The notes: generated by a model not told the origin, from the sequence alone. Positions 7,554 through 16,952 are shown, counted from the first letter of the stretch. The stretch is DNA of 63,029 nt from an uncultured Oscillospiraceae bacterium (GCA_947626265.1 CANQRM010000019.1:1-63029), one strand, 5' to 3'. Numbers and translations: made by a program.

Positions 7554-8573
7554 ATGACATATAACGAGATACTGGCCGCCGCCCGGGACCAGGTGGGCCC
7601 CATCTGCAGGGCCTGCCCTGTCTGCGACGGAAAGGCATGCGGCAACCTCATCCCCGGCCCCGGCTGCAAGGCGCCCAACAACACCGCCGCCCGCAACTAT
7701 GCCAAGTGGCAGGAGGTGCTGGTGAACATGGACACCCTCTGCCCCAACGCCACGCCGGATACCTCCTTCCGCCTGTTCGGCTGGGACTTTAAGGCTCCCA
7801 TCTTCATCGCCCCCCTGGGCTCCTTAAAACTCCACTACGGCGAGAAGTACGACGACTTTGCCTACAACAGCATCCTGGTCCCCGCCGCGGCGGAATACGG
7901 CGTCGCCGCCTTCACCGGCGACGGGGTGGACCCAGAGATCATGAAAAGCTCCGTGGAGGACATGAAAAAGGTCCAGGGCATCGGCGTGCCCACCATCAAG
8001 CCCTGGAACAAGGAGGCCGTTTTCGAGAAGCTGGACATCCTGAACAAGGCCGGCGTCTTCGCCGCCGCCATGGATGTGGACGGCGCGGGCCTGCCGTTTT
8101 TGAAGGCCATGAACCCCAACGCCGGCAGCAAGTCCGTGCCGGAGCTCAAAGAGATCACCGCCTACGCCAAGATGCCCTTCATCGTCAAGGGCGTCATGAC
8201 CGTCCGGGGGGCCGAGAAGGCCATCGAGGGCGGCGCGTCCGCCATCGTGGTGTCCAACCACGGCGGCCGGGTGCTGGGCGGCGTGCCCGCCACGGCGGAG
8301 GTGCTGCCCGCCATCGCCAAGGCGGTAAACGGCCGCGTGCCCGTGCTGGTGGACGGGGGCATCCGCTCCGGCGTGGACGTGTTCCGGGCTCTGGCCCTGG
8401 GCGCGGACGCCGTGCTGGTGGGCCGGCCGGTGGTGCCCTTCGTGTACGCGGCCGGGGCCGAGGGCCTGAACGTATATCTGGACAAGATGATCGCGGAGCT
8501 CAAGGACACCATGACCATGTGCGGCACGCCCACCCTGGCCGACCTCGGCCCGGACAACGTGACCGTATTCTGA
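7554..8573 (+). CDS. FMN-dependent alpha-hydroxy-acid oxidizing protein
   Basis: A 339-residue TIM-barrel flavoprotein of the lactate oxidase/glycolate oxidase/L-lactate dehydrogenase family, predicted to oxidise a 2-hydroxy acid to a 2-oxo acid. Hallmarks are PFIVKGVMTVRGAEKA (the lysine near FMN), VSNHGGR with the catalytic His and Arg pair, and DGGIRSGVDVFRALALGADAV, which binds the FMN phosphate. The N-terminus has a Cys-rich stretch (CRACPVCDGKACG), as in many Clostridial members. ATG 7554 has GGAGG 8 nt upstream; the in-frame ATG 7533 lies before that Shine-Dalgarno. It has its own sigma-A promoter and is followed 10 bp later by the hybrid kinase gene. Substrate not assignable. Confidence 0.9.
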   Translation: MTYNEILAAARDQVGPICRACPVCDGKACGNLIPGPGCKAPNNTAARNYAKWQEVLVNMDTLCPNATPDTSFRLFGWDFKAPIFIAPLGSLKLHYGEKYDDFAYNSILVPAAAEYGVAAFTGDGVDPEIMKSSVEDMKKVQGIGVPTIKPWNKEAVFEKLDILNKAGVFAAAMDVDGAGLPFLKAMNPNAGSKSVPELKEITAYAKMPFIVKGVMTVRGAEKAIEGGASAIVVSNHGGRVLGGVPATAEVLPAIAKAVNGRVPVLVDGGIRSGVDVFRALALGADAVLVGRPVVPFVYAAGAEGLNVYLDKMIAELKDTMTMCGTPTLADLGPDNVTVF

Positions 8574-8583
8574 TCGCTTTAAG

Positions 8584-10473
8584 ATGAACGCTGATATTCT
8601 GGCCCTGGCGGCGGGCTACGACCTGCTGCCGGGCCCGGCCCTTCTGGTCCGTCCCGATGGGCCCAACGGCTGGAAATGTGAATACGAAAATCCGGCGGCG
8701 GTCAGCCTGGCGGACAGGTCCGCTCTGCTCCCGTGGCTGGCGCCCTTTTTGGACAAGGTCCGGGCCGGGGAACTGGAAGAAGAGCACAACGTGGAGTGGG
8801 CCGGCCGGCAGATGGAGCTGTGGGCAGCCCCCGCCGGGGAGGGACTGTATCTCGTTCTCCTCCGGGACATGACCGACGAGCAGCGCCGCCAGCAGGAGCG
8901 CCTGGAGGCGGCCAGCGCCGCCCTGCGCAGCGCCCTGGACGCGGCCAACGCCGCCAACCAGGCCAAGAGCGACTTCCTCTCCCACATGTCCCACGACATC
9001 CGCACGCCCCTGAACGCCATCATCGGCATGACCACCATCGCCCAGGCCCATATGGACGAGCGGGCCCGGGTGGAGGACTGCCTGGGGAAGATAGACCTGT
9101 CCTCCCGGCACCTTTTGAGCCTTATCAACGACATCCTGGATATGTCCCGCATCGAGAGCGGGAAGATGACCCTGAGCCCGGAGCCCTTCTCCATGGAGGA
9201 GTTCCTCCGGGGGCTTCTGGCGGTGCTCCAGCCCCAGGCGGACAAAAAGCGCCAAAACCTCACCGTGGACATGAGCGGCGTCACCTGCGGCCAGGTCCGG
9301 GGCGACCAGCTGCGTATCCAGCAGGTGCTCATCAACATCCTCAACAACTCTGTGAAGTTCACCCCCGAGGAGGGGACCATCTCCCTGACCATCCGCCAGG
9401 TCGGCGACACCCACACCAGCGCCGGCCACGTCTTTTACGAGTTCGTCATCCGGGACACCGGCATGGGCATGACCCCGGAATTCCTCGCGAAGATATTCCA
9501 GCCCTTCGAGCGGGCGGAGGGCACCGGCCGCATCGAGGGCACGGGTCTCGGCATGACCATCACCCACAACCTGGTGAAGATGATGAACGGCTCCATCGCC
9601 GTCACCAGCGCCCTTGGCCAGGGCAGCTGCTTCACGGTGACCCTGCCCCTGGAGCAGCTGGACGAGAGCCAGGAGGGCGCCGGAAAGCTCCAGGGTCTGC
9701 GGCTGCTGGCGGCGGAAAAGGAGACCGCCCTGGCCCACATCCGGGAGATGGCCCAGGCGCTGGGCATGGACTGCGACACGAGCGCCGGCACGCCGGAGGC
9801 GCTGGACATGGCCGCCCGGGCCCACATGGAGGGCCGGGATTACGGCGCGGTGCTCCTGGGCTGGCGCATGCCTGTGGTGGACGGCGTCCAGGCCGCCCGG
9901 GAACTGCGGGCCATGCTGGGGGACGGCGTGGTGATATTGCTCACCTCCTCCTACCAGTGGCCCCACAGTGAGGACGACACCCGGAAGATGGGCATAGACG
10001 CCTTCCTGCCCAGCCCTCTGTACCTGGCCCAGCTGAGCAAGACCCTGGGCGCGCTGATGACCCGCCGGGAGACCGCCGCGCCCGCGGACTACTCCGGCAA
10101 GCGCATCCTCCTGGCCGAGGACAACGATATCAACCGGGAGATCGCCCTGGAGCTCATCGGTGAAGAGGGCCCCGCCATCGACGAGGCCGAGGACGGCAAA
10201 CAGGCCCTGGACATGTTCTCCGCCAGTGCCGAGGGCTACTACGACCTCATCTTCATGGACGTGCGCATGCCCGTGATGGACGGCCTGACCGCCACCCGGG
10301 CCATCCGCGCCCTGAAGCGCCCCGACGCGGCCACGGTGCCCATCGTGGCCATGACCGCCAACGCCTTCGTGGAGGACATCCGCGCCTGTGAAGAGGCGGG
10401 GATGAACGCCCACCTGGCCAAGCCCATCGGCGTGCCCCAGCTCCGGGACACCCTGCGCAAGTACCTGGGGTGA
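8584..10473 (+). CDS. Soluble hybrid sensor histidine kinase with two receiver domains
   Basis: This 629-residue kinase has no transmembrane segment, so it senses a cytoplasmic signal. A PAS-like region (about 1-105) leads through a short coiled coil into HisKA, with the phospho-acceptor His137 in SHMSHDIRTPLN. The HATPase domain has NILNNSVKF, DTGMGM and GTGLGMTI. The first receiver domain (about 370-490) reads LLGWRMPVVDG where an Asp is expected (LMDW in relatives), so it is probably not phosphorylatable. The second (about 505-625) is complete, with Asp559 in FMDVRMPVMDG. The 10-bp gap to the next gene suggests co-transcription with the HD-GYP-like protein. Confidence 0.92.
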   Translation: MNADILALAAGYDLLPGPALLVRPDGPNGWKCEYENPAAVSLADRSALLPWLAPFLDKVRAGELEEEHNVEWAGRQMELWAAPAGEGLYLVLLRDMTDEQRRQQERLEAASAALRSALDAANAANQAKSDFLSHMSHDIRTPLNAIIGMTTIAQAHMDERARVEDCLGKIDLSSRHLLSLINDILDMSRIESGKMTLSPEPFSMEEFLRGLLAVLQPQADKKRQNLTVDMSGVTCGQVRGDQLRIQQVLINILNNSVKFTPEEGTISLTIRQVGDTHTSAGHVFYEFVIRDTGMGMTPEFLAKIFQPFERAEGTGRIEGTGLGMTITHNLVKMMNGSIAVTSALGQGSCFTVTLPLEQLDESQEGAGKLQGLRLLAAEKETALAHIREMAQALGMDCDTSAGTPEALDMAARAHMEGRDYGAVLLGWRMPVVDGVQAARELRAMLGDGVVILLTSSYQWPHSEDDTRKMGIDAFLPSPLYLAQLSKTLGALMTRRETAAPADYSGKRILLAEDNDINREIALELIGEEGPAIDEAEDGKQALDMFSASAEGYYDLIFMDVRMPVMDGLTATRAIRALKRPDAATVPIVAMTANAFVEDIRACEEAGMNAHLAKPIGVPQLRDTLRKYLG

Positions 10474-10483
10474 GGGGGCGGCC

Positions 10484-12340
10484 ATGAGGGAGTATCAGGA
10501 AAAATATCTGGACTTGCTGGCAGAGCTGCGCCGGGACGCGGACGTGCCCACCGGGCAGGAGAGCGCCCAGGCCCTGCTGAACGACGTCTCCCAGGCCACC
10601 GGCCGCTCCCGGGAGCAGGCGGACAAGGGCATGGCGCTGCTGCGCGCCGAGCTCTTCCCCGCGCTGGACAACATCTTCTCCGCCTCGGCGGAGGACATCG
10701 CCGACCTGCAGGAATTTGCCGACAAGCTCATGCAGGGCGTGGCCCAGAAGGACTCCGCCCTGGCCTATCGCATCCACATGGCCCTGGTGAACTACGCCCG
10801 CCAGAAAAACGACCGGGACATGCTCATCCGGGAGCTCTACTGGGTGGGCATGGGCTTATATAACATGGAGACCTCCCTCTCTCCCGGCGGGGCGCGGCTG
10901 TTCACCTACCGGATGCGCCTGAGCTTCGCCGAGAGTGCGTCCTACTTCGAAACCGCCTACGACGACATCACCGACCCGGAGATACGGGGCTATATCCACC
11001 GGAGCATGGGAAACCTGGCTCTCACCTACTCCACCAGCAATCTGGATGACGCCAAGGCAAAGCTGGCCGCCACCATGCGGTCCATCCGCATCCTCTCCGA
11101 CCCGGAGATACGGGCCAAGACCCCCTCCCTGCCCTGGGACCGATACCTCTACCTGAGCCACCAGGAGCAGACCACCATGCTGGCTTTCCTCCGCCAGGGC
11201 GGCGCGGAGCCTGACATGTTCGTCCAGGTCATGGAGTCGGCCCAGCTCATCCAGCAGAAACAGATGGAGCAGGCCCGGGAGCGGGGCGAGCCCCTGCAGC
11301 CCCGGTGGCAGTATACCTACTACGCCGCGCTGTACCACTGCGGGGCCATATCCCTGGAGGAATTTCTGGACGTGCTGTACGCCCTGTCCACCGCCCGGCT
11401 GGAGGACGACTTCGACCCCCAGAGCATGTTCTCCCACCTGAGCGCCCCGGCCATGTTCATGGAGTACAGCAAGACCCTGAGCCAGCGGAAGATGGCGGGC
11501 CAGAAGCCCCGGGTCAAAAAGATGCTCCGGCGCATGTTCCGGTGGCTGGCCCAGGTGCCGGGAAGCGACTACGCCCGGCAGATGGGCTTTTACCTGCGCC
11601 AGGTCCTGTACGCCTACCGGGAGCTGCCCGGATGCACCAGCTACTATGATCTGCTGCTGAACGTGTTCGCCTGCCAGCACCCCACCGGCTACGCCCGGAT
11701 GTGGCGGACCGCCCAGATCGCCCGGGCCCTCTGCCGCTGGGCCATCAAGGACTGCCCGGAGCAGTTTGTGGGCTTCATGGACTGCGCCGATACCGCGGCC
11801 GTGGCCGCCAGGGCGGAGGAACTTGAGGACTTTGCCTGGCGGGCCGGGCGGGTATACGACGCGGGCATGGTCCACTGCATCGACATGGTGCGCACCACCT
11901 GCCGGGGCCTTCTGGAGGAGGAGTTCTCCCTCCTGCAGCTGCACGCCTACTATGGGGCGAATCTGCTGAGCAAGCGGCCCTCCACCGCCCCCTACGCCGA
12001 CGTGGCCTACGGCCACCACTGCCATTACGACGAGCAGGGCGGCTACCCCGTGAGCTTCAGCCCCGGCGCCTCTCCCGCCCGGGCCATGATATACATCATC
12101 TCCGTGGCCGACACCGTCTCCGCCGCCACGGACAGCGTGGGCCGGTACTACAGCCCCGCCAAGGACCTGGAGGAACTATACGGGGAGCTGAAGGACCTGT
12201 CCGGCACCTGGTACGCCCCCTTCGTGGTGGACCTGCTTGCAGACCCCGCCCGCCGGGAGGAGCTTAAAAAAGACCTGGACCGCTGGATCGGGGAGAGCTA
12301 TGAGGACCTCTTCCGCCGGCGGCAGGAGATGATGAAGTGA
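10484..12340 (+). CDS. HD-GYP-like signalling protein with degenerate HD pair
   Basis: This 618-residue protein is probably the output partner of the upstream hybrid kinase. The first ~400 residues are helical and TPR-like, without a recognised family. The C-terminus follows the HD-GYP plan: VYDAGMVHC stands where LLHDIGKI is normal, then LQLHAYYGANLL, then YGHHCHYDEQGGYP (His511, His512, Asp516), then VADTVSAATD. The HD pair is replaced by Tyr458-Asp459, and the GYP loop is kept as GGYP. Cyclic-di-GMP hydrolysis may therefore be lost or altered. This assignment rests on motif spacing read by eye. It starts at ATG 10484 after GAGGGGGCGG. Confidence 0.6.
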   Translation: MREYQEKYLDLLAELRRDADVPTGQESAQALLNDVSQATGRSREQADKGMALLRAELFPALDNIFSASAEDIADLQEFADKLMQGVAQKDSALAYRIHMALVNYARQKNDRDMLIRELYWVGMGLYNMETSLSPGGARLFTYRMRLSFAESASYFETAYDDITDPEIRGYIHRSMGNLALTYSTSNLDDAKAKLAATMRSIRILSDPEIRAKTPSLPWDRYLYLSHQEQTTMLAFLRQGGAEPDMFVQVMESAQLIQQKQMEQARERGEPLQPRWQYTYYAALYHCGAISLEEFLDVLYALSTARLEDDFDPQSMFSHLSAPAMFMEYSKTLSQRKMAGQKPRVKKMLRRMFRWLAQVPGSDYARQMGFYLRQVLYAYRELPGCTSYYDLLLNVFACQHPTGYARMWRTAQIARALCRWAIKDCPEQFVGFMDCADTAAVAARAEELEDFAWRAGRVYDAGMVHCIDMVRTTCRGLLEEEFSLLQLHAYYGANLLSKRPSTAPYADVAYGHHCHYDEQGGYPVSFSPGASPARAMIYIISVADTVSAATDSVGRYYSPAKDLEELYGELKDLSGTWYAPFVVDLLADPARREELKKDLDRWIGESYEDLFRRRQEMMK

Positions 12341-12342
12341 AA

Positions 12343-12376
12343 AAACGGGCCTGTGCACATCAGCACAGGCCCGTTT
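12343..12376. terminator. Bidirectional terminator between the signalling operon and rsmI
   Basis: A perfect 14-bp stem (12343-12356 with 12363-12376) has a 6-nt loop, with A residues before and T residues after. It lies between convergent genes and can serve both strands. Confidence 0.88.
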
Positions 12377-12387
12377 CCTATTCTTTT

Positions 12388-13275
12388 TCAGCTGAACATG
12401 TCCTTGAGCTTCAGGCTCGCGGCGTAGAGCTCGTTTTTGCTGTAGGTGTTGGCCTCATCGGCCAGCACCACCTTGATGGCGTCCTTGGGCCGGCAGCTCT
12501 CCCGCACCATGGCGTCCACCAGCAGCGCCTCGGCGGAGACCACATGCTCCTGCTTCGGCGCGAGGAATTCCTCTGAAAGCTCCACCACCAGGCAGAACTC
12601 CCCCTTTTCATACTCCCCCTTGGCCAAAAGCTGGTCCCGGACCTCCGAGGGGCTTCCACGAAAGGCGGTCTCGTGAAGCTTGGTGAGGTCGTTCAAAAGG
12701 CACATCCGGCAGGGGACGGCCTCCCGCAGGAAGAACTCCACCGCGTCCATCACCCGCTTGGGGGACTCGTAAAACACATAGGTCCGCACCGCCCCCCGGC
12801 GCATCTGGTCCAGGAGCCTGCCCCTGTCGGCGTTCTCCCGGGGCAGGAACCCCCGGAACACGAAGGAGGAGAGGTCGAACCCGCTCACCGACAGGGCCGT
12901 CACCGCGGCGCAGGGCCCCGGCACGCCCACCACCCGTATGCCCTCCTCCACGGCGCACTTGATGAGCTCGTTGCCCGGGTCGGAGATGCAGGGGGTTCCC
13001 GCGTCGGTGATGACCGCCACGCTCTGGCCCGCCTTCAGAAGGTCCACGAAGTACCGGGCCTTGCCGTGCTCGTTGAACTTGTGGTTGCTGGCCAGCTTAT
13101 TGCGGATGCCCAGCTTATTTAAGAGCACCACGCTCCGGCGGGTGTCCTCCGCGGCGATGACGTCCACGCTCTCCAATATGTCGGTGCCCCGGGGGGACAT
13201 GTCCCGGGCGTTGCCGATGGGCGTGGCCACGATGAACAGCACGCCATAGCCGTTCTCGGTCTGCATTTTATCCAT
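12388..13275 (-). CDS. rsmI: 16S rRNA (cytidine-1402-2'-O)-methyltransferase RsmI
   Basis: This 295-residue protein of the SAM-dependent tetrapyrrole-methylase fold 2'-O-methylates C1402 in the ribosomal P site. The family signature is clear: VATPIGNARDMSPR, AEDTRRS, TDAGTPCISDPG, VPGPCAA and FYESPKR. Length is normal. ATG 13275 follows AGGAG with 6 nt spacing. It is a single gene, and its transcript ends in the shared terminator at 12343-12376. Confidence 0.95.
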   Translation of the reverse strand: MDKMQTENGYGVLFIVATPIGNARDMSPRGTDILESVDVIAAEDTRRSVVLLNKLGIRNKLASNHKFNEHGKARYFVDLLKAGQSVAVITDAGTPCISDPGNELIKCAVEEGIRVVGVPGPCAAVTALSVSGFDLSSFVFRGFLPRENADRGRLLDQMRRGAVRTYVFYESPKRVMDAVEFFLREAVPCRMCLLNDLTKLHETAFRGSPSEVRDQLLAKGEYEKGEFCLVVELSEEFLAPKQEHVVSAEALLVDAMVRESCRPKDAIKVVLADEANTYSKNELYAASLKLKDMFS

Positions 13276-13368
13276 AGTTTTCTCCTCCCGGCCCGCGGCT
13301 GTCCGTTTTATGGGACGGCCCGCGGGCTATCCTTCTGTCATAAACAAAAACAGAAGGGAGATACATCG

Positions 13369-13476
13369 ATGTCCAAGCACAAACATCTTGTTCAGAATGT
13401 GGTATTTTTCGCGGTCCTGGGTCTGGCCGTCACGGCGGAGGGCTGGATGGACCTGCTGTGCCGGGTGATTTTCTAA
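13369..13476 (+). CDS. Small hydrophobic peptide of 35 residues, unknown
   Basis: This 35-codon frame begins MSKHKHLVQNVVFFAVLGLA with GGGAG 9 nt upstream of ATG 13369. It has a basic N-terminus and a hydrophobic segment (about 9-24), so the product may be a single-span membrane peptide. It overlaps the convergent WYL regulator gene by 4 bp at the stop codons. An imperfect GC-rich inverted repeat lies upstream at about 13290-13328. The family is not recognised. Confidence 0.5.
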   Translation: MSKHKHLVQNVVFFAVLGLAVTAEGWMDLLCRVIF

Positions 13477-14462
13477 TCGTACAGGGCCGCCACGGTCCTG
13501 AGATGCTTTGCCATCTCCTCCGCGGCGGAGGCAGGGGCCAGGATCCTGGCCCTCGTGCCAAAGCCGGAGAGCCAGCCGAAGAACTGCACGTTCACCGCCA
13601 CGTTCACCGTCACGGAGAAGTGGCCCTCGTCCAGGGGCACCAGGCTCACCTCTGAGCCGAACTGGTCGATGACCGGCCCGGCCAGGGCATTTTCAAAGCT
13701 GAGCCGCACTGGCTGCACGTCCCCGGAGAACATGCCGAAGTGGGTGTTGGTGTAGGCGGCCATGTCCAGTTTCCCGAAGGCCTCCCTCCCCTGCCGGGGC
13801 CCGTCCCCCAGGGCGATGGAGGCCATTTTGTCCACCCGATAATGCTTCATCTGCCCCGCCTCGGGGTCGTAGGCCAGCAGATAGTAGTTTTCGTCGTCCC
13901 ACATGAGGGCCCAGGGGCTCACGGCGTAGCGCCTGCCGTCGTGGCGCCATACCCGGCGCTTTTCCCGGTCCCACTCGAAGTATTTGAAGGTGATGGGCCT
14001 GTCCCCGTCGATGGCGGACTGGAGCTCGTCCACGTTGTAGTAGATGGACTCGTTCATGGTCTTGATGCGGCCCCGGACGTACACATGGCGGTGAAGCTCC
14101 TTCGCCTCCAGGTCGCTGGCCAGGCTCTCCAGCTTTCGGATGAGCTCCAGGCTCTTGCGCTCGGTGATGAACTTGGAGGACTGGACCGCGTCCACCAGCA
14201 ATTTCAACTCCGGCAGCTGGAAGCCCCGGTCGCCGATGAAGTACCCGGTGGCGGAGCCCACGCGCACGCTCTGCACGTCCAGGCCGAACAGCCGCAGGGC
14301 CTCCATGTCGTCGTAGACGCTCTTGCGCTCGGCGGCGATGTCCTGCGCGGCCAGGTGCTCGATCATCTGCGCCACCGTCACGGGGTGGGATTCGTCGGAG
14401 GCCCGCATCAGGTACCGGGCCAGGTACAGCAGTTTCAGCTTTTGGTTGGATGACCTTGCCAT
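13473..14462 (-). CDS. WYL-domain transcriptional regulator
   Basis: This 329-residue regulator has an N-terminal winged helix (about 1-80, including HPVTVAQMIEHLAAQ and RKSVYDDMEAL), a middle helical region and a WYL domain (about 150-330). The WYL domain carries AVSPWALMWDDENYYLLAYD and HYRVDKM. WYL domains bind small ligands or nucleic acids and switch DNA binding; the target here is unknown. It starts 10 bp after the murI stop, so the two are probably co-transcribed from upstream of murI. Confidence 0.9.
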   Translation of the reverse strand: MARSSNQKLKLLYLARYLMRASDESHPVTVAQMIEHLAAQDIAAERKSVYDDMEALRLFGLDVQSVRVGSATGYFIGDRGFQLPELKLLVDAVQSSKFITERKSLELIRKLESLASDLEAKELHRHVYVRGRIKTMNESIYYNVDELQSAIDGDRPITFKYFEWDREKRRVWRHDGRRYAVSPWALMWDDENYYLLAYDPEAGQMKHYRVDKMASIALGDGPRQGREAFGKLDMAAYTNTHFGMFSGDVQPVRLSFENALAGPVIDQFGSEVSLVPLDEGHFSVTVNVAVNVQFFGWLSGFGTRARILAPASAAEEMAKHLRTVAALYD

Positions 14463-14472
14463 AGTCCCCTCC

Positions 14473-15282
14473 TCACAGCGCGGCGAGCTCTGTCCGGGGG
14501 CCTATATCCCACCCCAGGAAGGCGGAGCCCGTCTTCACGAACCGCTCCAAACCGGCGCTGCAGAAAAACCTGCGGCCGCCGGTCTTTTCTTTGTCTCCCA
14601 GGGCATCCCGCGCCGCCAGGGCCTGCAGAAGCGCCCCCACAGAGGCGGCCCCGGAATCAATGAGCGCTATACCCGGCCCCAATGCGGCGCGGATGGCAGC
14701 CTCAATGATGGGATAGTGGGTGCAGCCCAGTATCACCGTGTCCGCGCCCGCCGCTTTCAGGGGCGCGGCGTATTCCGCCGCGGCGGCCATGAGCTCCCCG
14801 TCGGCGGGGTCGGTGCGGCCGCTCTCCACCAATGGCACCAGCTTGGGACAGGCCACCGCGGTGACAAGAGCCTCCGGCATGAGGGCTCGCACCGCCCGCT
14901 CATATGCCCCGCTCGCCACCGTGGCGTGGGTGGCCAGCACGCCCACGCGGCCTGTCTTCGTGGCGGCCGCCGCCGCGGCCGCGGCGGGCTCGATGACGCC
15001 GAGGACCGGCATATCCGGATTGTCGGAGAGCATCTGGTCCATGGCGTTGGCGTTGGAGGTATTGCAGGCCACCAGCAGGGCCTTCACCCCCTGGGCCCGG
15101 AGAAAGCCGGTGTTCTGCCGGGAAAAGCCCCGTATTTCCGCCGGGGTCCTGTCCCCATAGGGGGCGTTGGCCGTGTCGCCGAGATACACGAAGCTCTCCC
15201 AGGGGGCGGCGGCCATCAGTGCCTTCACGGCGGTGAGACCGCCGACGCCGGAGTCGAATATGCCGATGGGACGGGTATCCAT
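14473..15282 (-). CDS. murI: Glutamate racemase
   Basis: This 269-residue enzyme makes D-glutamate for peptidoglycan. All family motifs are present: IGIFDSGVGGLTAVKAL at the N-terminus, YLGDTANAPYGDR, the first catalytic Cys in LLVACNTSNA and the second in VILGCTHYPI. Length is typical. It is divergent from the second racemase gene at 15361, with only 78 bp between them, and upstream of the WYL gene. Confidence 0.95.
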   Translation of the reverse strand: MDTRPIGIFDSGVGGLTAVKALMAAAPWESFVYLGDTANAPYGDRTPAEIRGFSRQNTGFLRAQGVKALLVACNTSNANAMDQMLSDNPDMPVLGVIEPAAAAAAAATKTGRVGVLATHATVASGAYERAVRALMPEALVTAVACPKLVPLVESGRTDPADGELMAAAAEYAAPLKAAGADTVILGCTHYPIIEAAIRAALGPGIALIDSGAASVGALLQALAARDALGDKEKTGGRRFFCSAGLERFVKTGSAFLGWDIGPRTELAAL

Positions 15283-15360
15283 AGAACGGTCCTCCGTGAG
15301 ATAATGCTTGACGCGGGGGCGCGGTGCGCCTAAAATAGGGAAAAAACGGGAGGCGGGGAT

Positions 15361-16071
15361 ATGAAAAAGACACTGGGCGTCATCGGCGGCATGGGCCCCG
15401 CGGCCACCTGCGACCTAATGGAGAAGATCATCTCTCTCACCCGGGCCGCCTCGGACCAGGAGCATATCCACATGCTGGCCGACGTGAACACCGCCATCCC
15501 GGACAGAACCGCCGCCATACTCCGCGGCGGGCCAGACCCGGTGCCGGAGCTCACGAAGAGCGCGCGGCGCCTTGTGTCCGCCGGGGCGGACATCCTTCTC
15601 ATGCCCTGCAACACCGCCCACTATTTTTATGACGACGTGGCCCGGGCCGTGTCTGTCCCGGTGCTGCACATGCCCCGGGAGGCCGCGGCGGCGCTGAAGG
15701 CCGCCGGGGTGAAAAAGGCGGGCGTTCTCGCCACGGACGGCACCGTCCGGGCCGGGGTCTACGAAAAGGCCCTCGTTGAGGCGGGCATAGAGCTCCTGTA
15801 CCCCTCCCCCGCCATGCAGGCGGAGGTCATGCGCCTCATCTACGACGGCGTAAAGGGCCGGAGCGCGCCGTTGGAGAGCATCCCCGTCGGAGACATCCTG
15901 CAGGATTTACGGGGCCAAGGCGCGGAAAAGGTGGTGCTGGCCTGCACGGAGCTGCCCATCGCCTTTGCGGAGCTGGGACTCATGGAGGGGTGTCTCGACG
16001 CCACCCGGGCACTGGCCTTTGCCGCCGTGCGGGCGGCGGGGGCGGAGACCACAGCCCCGGACCCTTGGTGA
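15361..16071 (+). CDS. Aspartate/glutamate racemase family protein
   Basis: This 236-residue cofactor-independent racemase has KKTLGVIGGMGPAATCDL at the N-terminus, the first catalytic Cys in LLMPCNTAHYFYDD and the second in VVLACTELPIAF. It is closer to RacD/YgeA-type aspartate racemases than to MurI, although the substrate (Asp or Glu) is not certain. The start has GGAGGCGGGG upstream. The gene lies before proC, separated by 80 bp with no obvious terminator. Confidence 0.88.
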   Translation: MKKTLGVIGGMGPAATCDLMEKIISLTRAASDQEHIHMLADVNTAIPDRTAAILRGGPDPVPELTKSARRLVSAGADILLMPCNTAHYFYDDVARAVSVPVLHMPREAAAALKAAGVKKAGVLATDGTVRAGVYEKALVEAGIELLYPSPAMQAEVMRLIYDGVKGRSAPLESIPVGDILQDLRGQGAEKVVLACTELPIAFAELGLMEGCLDATRALAFAAVRAAGAETTAPDPW

Positions 16072-16151
16072 AGTATACCACACCCGTCGCGAATACGCAA
16101 CAGCCGCTGTCCCATTCTTGGGACAACGCCATCATACAAGGAGGAAAAACT

Positions 16152-16952
16152 ATGTACCTGTTAGGCTTTATCGGCGTGGGCAACATGGGCGGCGCCATGG
16201 CCCGGGCCGCCGGGACCGCCACCGCGCCCTCGGACGTCATCGTCGCCAACCGCACCCCCGCCAAGGCGGAGGCTCTGGCCCAGGAGCTGGGCTATGCCGT
16301 AGGCACGGCGGAAGATGTGGCCGCCCAGGCAAAATACATCTTCTTGGGCGTGAAGCCGAAGGACATGCCCGGCATGCTCACCTCCATCGCCCCCGCTCTC
16401 GCCGCCCGGACCGACCGGTTCGTGCTGGTGAGCCTGGCCGCCGGGATGGACTGCGCCCGGGTGCAGGAGCTGGCCGGCGGGGCCTATCCCGTCATCCGCC
16501 TCTGCCCCAATACCCCCGTGGCCGTGGGGAAGGGGCTCATCGCCTGGTGCGAGAAGGACACTGAGGCCGGGGATGCAGAAGCGCTCACCGCCGCCATGGC
16601 CGGGGCGGGCACATGGGACCCCTGCCCGGAGCATCTCATGGACGTGGCCGGCACCATCGGCGGGTGCACCCCCGCCTTCGCCTATATGTTCATCGAGGCC
16701 CTGTCCGACGGGGCGGTGGCCTGCGGCATGCCCCGGGCTCAGGCGATGCGCTACGCCGCCCGGGCGGTGGAGGGGGCCGCGGCCCTTTATCAGGCGGACG
16801 GCCGCCATCCCGGCGCTTTGAAGGACGCGGTATGCTCCCCCGGCGGCTCCACCATCCAGGGTGTGCTCACGTTGGAGCGCAGCGCCTTCCGGGCCGCCGC
16901 CGCCGACGCCGTCATCGACGCGGTGGAAAAGACGAAGGTCATGGGCAAATGA
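16152..16952 (+). CDS. proC: Pyrroline-5-carboxylate reductase
   Basis: This 266-residue enzyme reduces pyrroline-5-carboxylate to proline with NAD(P)H. The Rossmann motif GFIGVGNMGGAMARA opens the protein. IFLGVKPKDM and the C-terminal signature DAVCSPGGSTIQGV follow, as usual for ProC. ATG 16152 was chosen because AAGGAGG lies 7 nt upstream. Its stop overlaps the next start as ATGA, indicating translational coupling with the ybaK-type gene. Confidence 0.94.
   Translation: MYLLGFIGVGNMGGAMARAAGTATAPSDVIVANRTPAKAEALAQELGYAVGTAEDVAAQAKYIFLGVKPKDMPGMLTSIAPALAARTDRFVLVSLAAGMDCARVQELAGGAYPVIRLCPNTPVAVGKGLIAWCEKDTEAGDAEALTAAMAGAGTWDPCPEHLMDVAGTIGGCTPAFAYMFIEALSDGAVACGMPRAQAMRYAARAVEGAAALYQADGRHPGALKDAVCSPGGSTIQGVLTLERSAFRAAAADAVIDAVEKTKVMGK

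Noticed and set aside
8500-10485. 661-codon minus-strand frame opposite the hybrid kinase
   Set aside because: GC-rich codon bias keeps the antisense frame open. The plus strand has a complete histidine kinase with all motifs.
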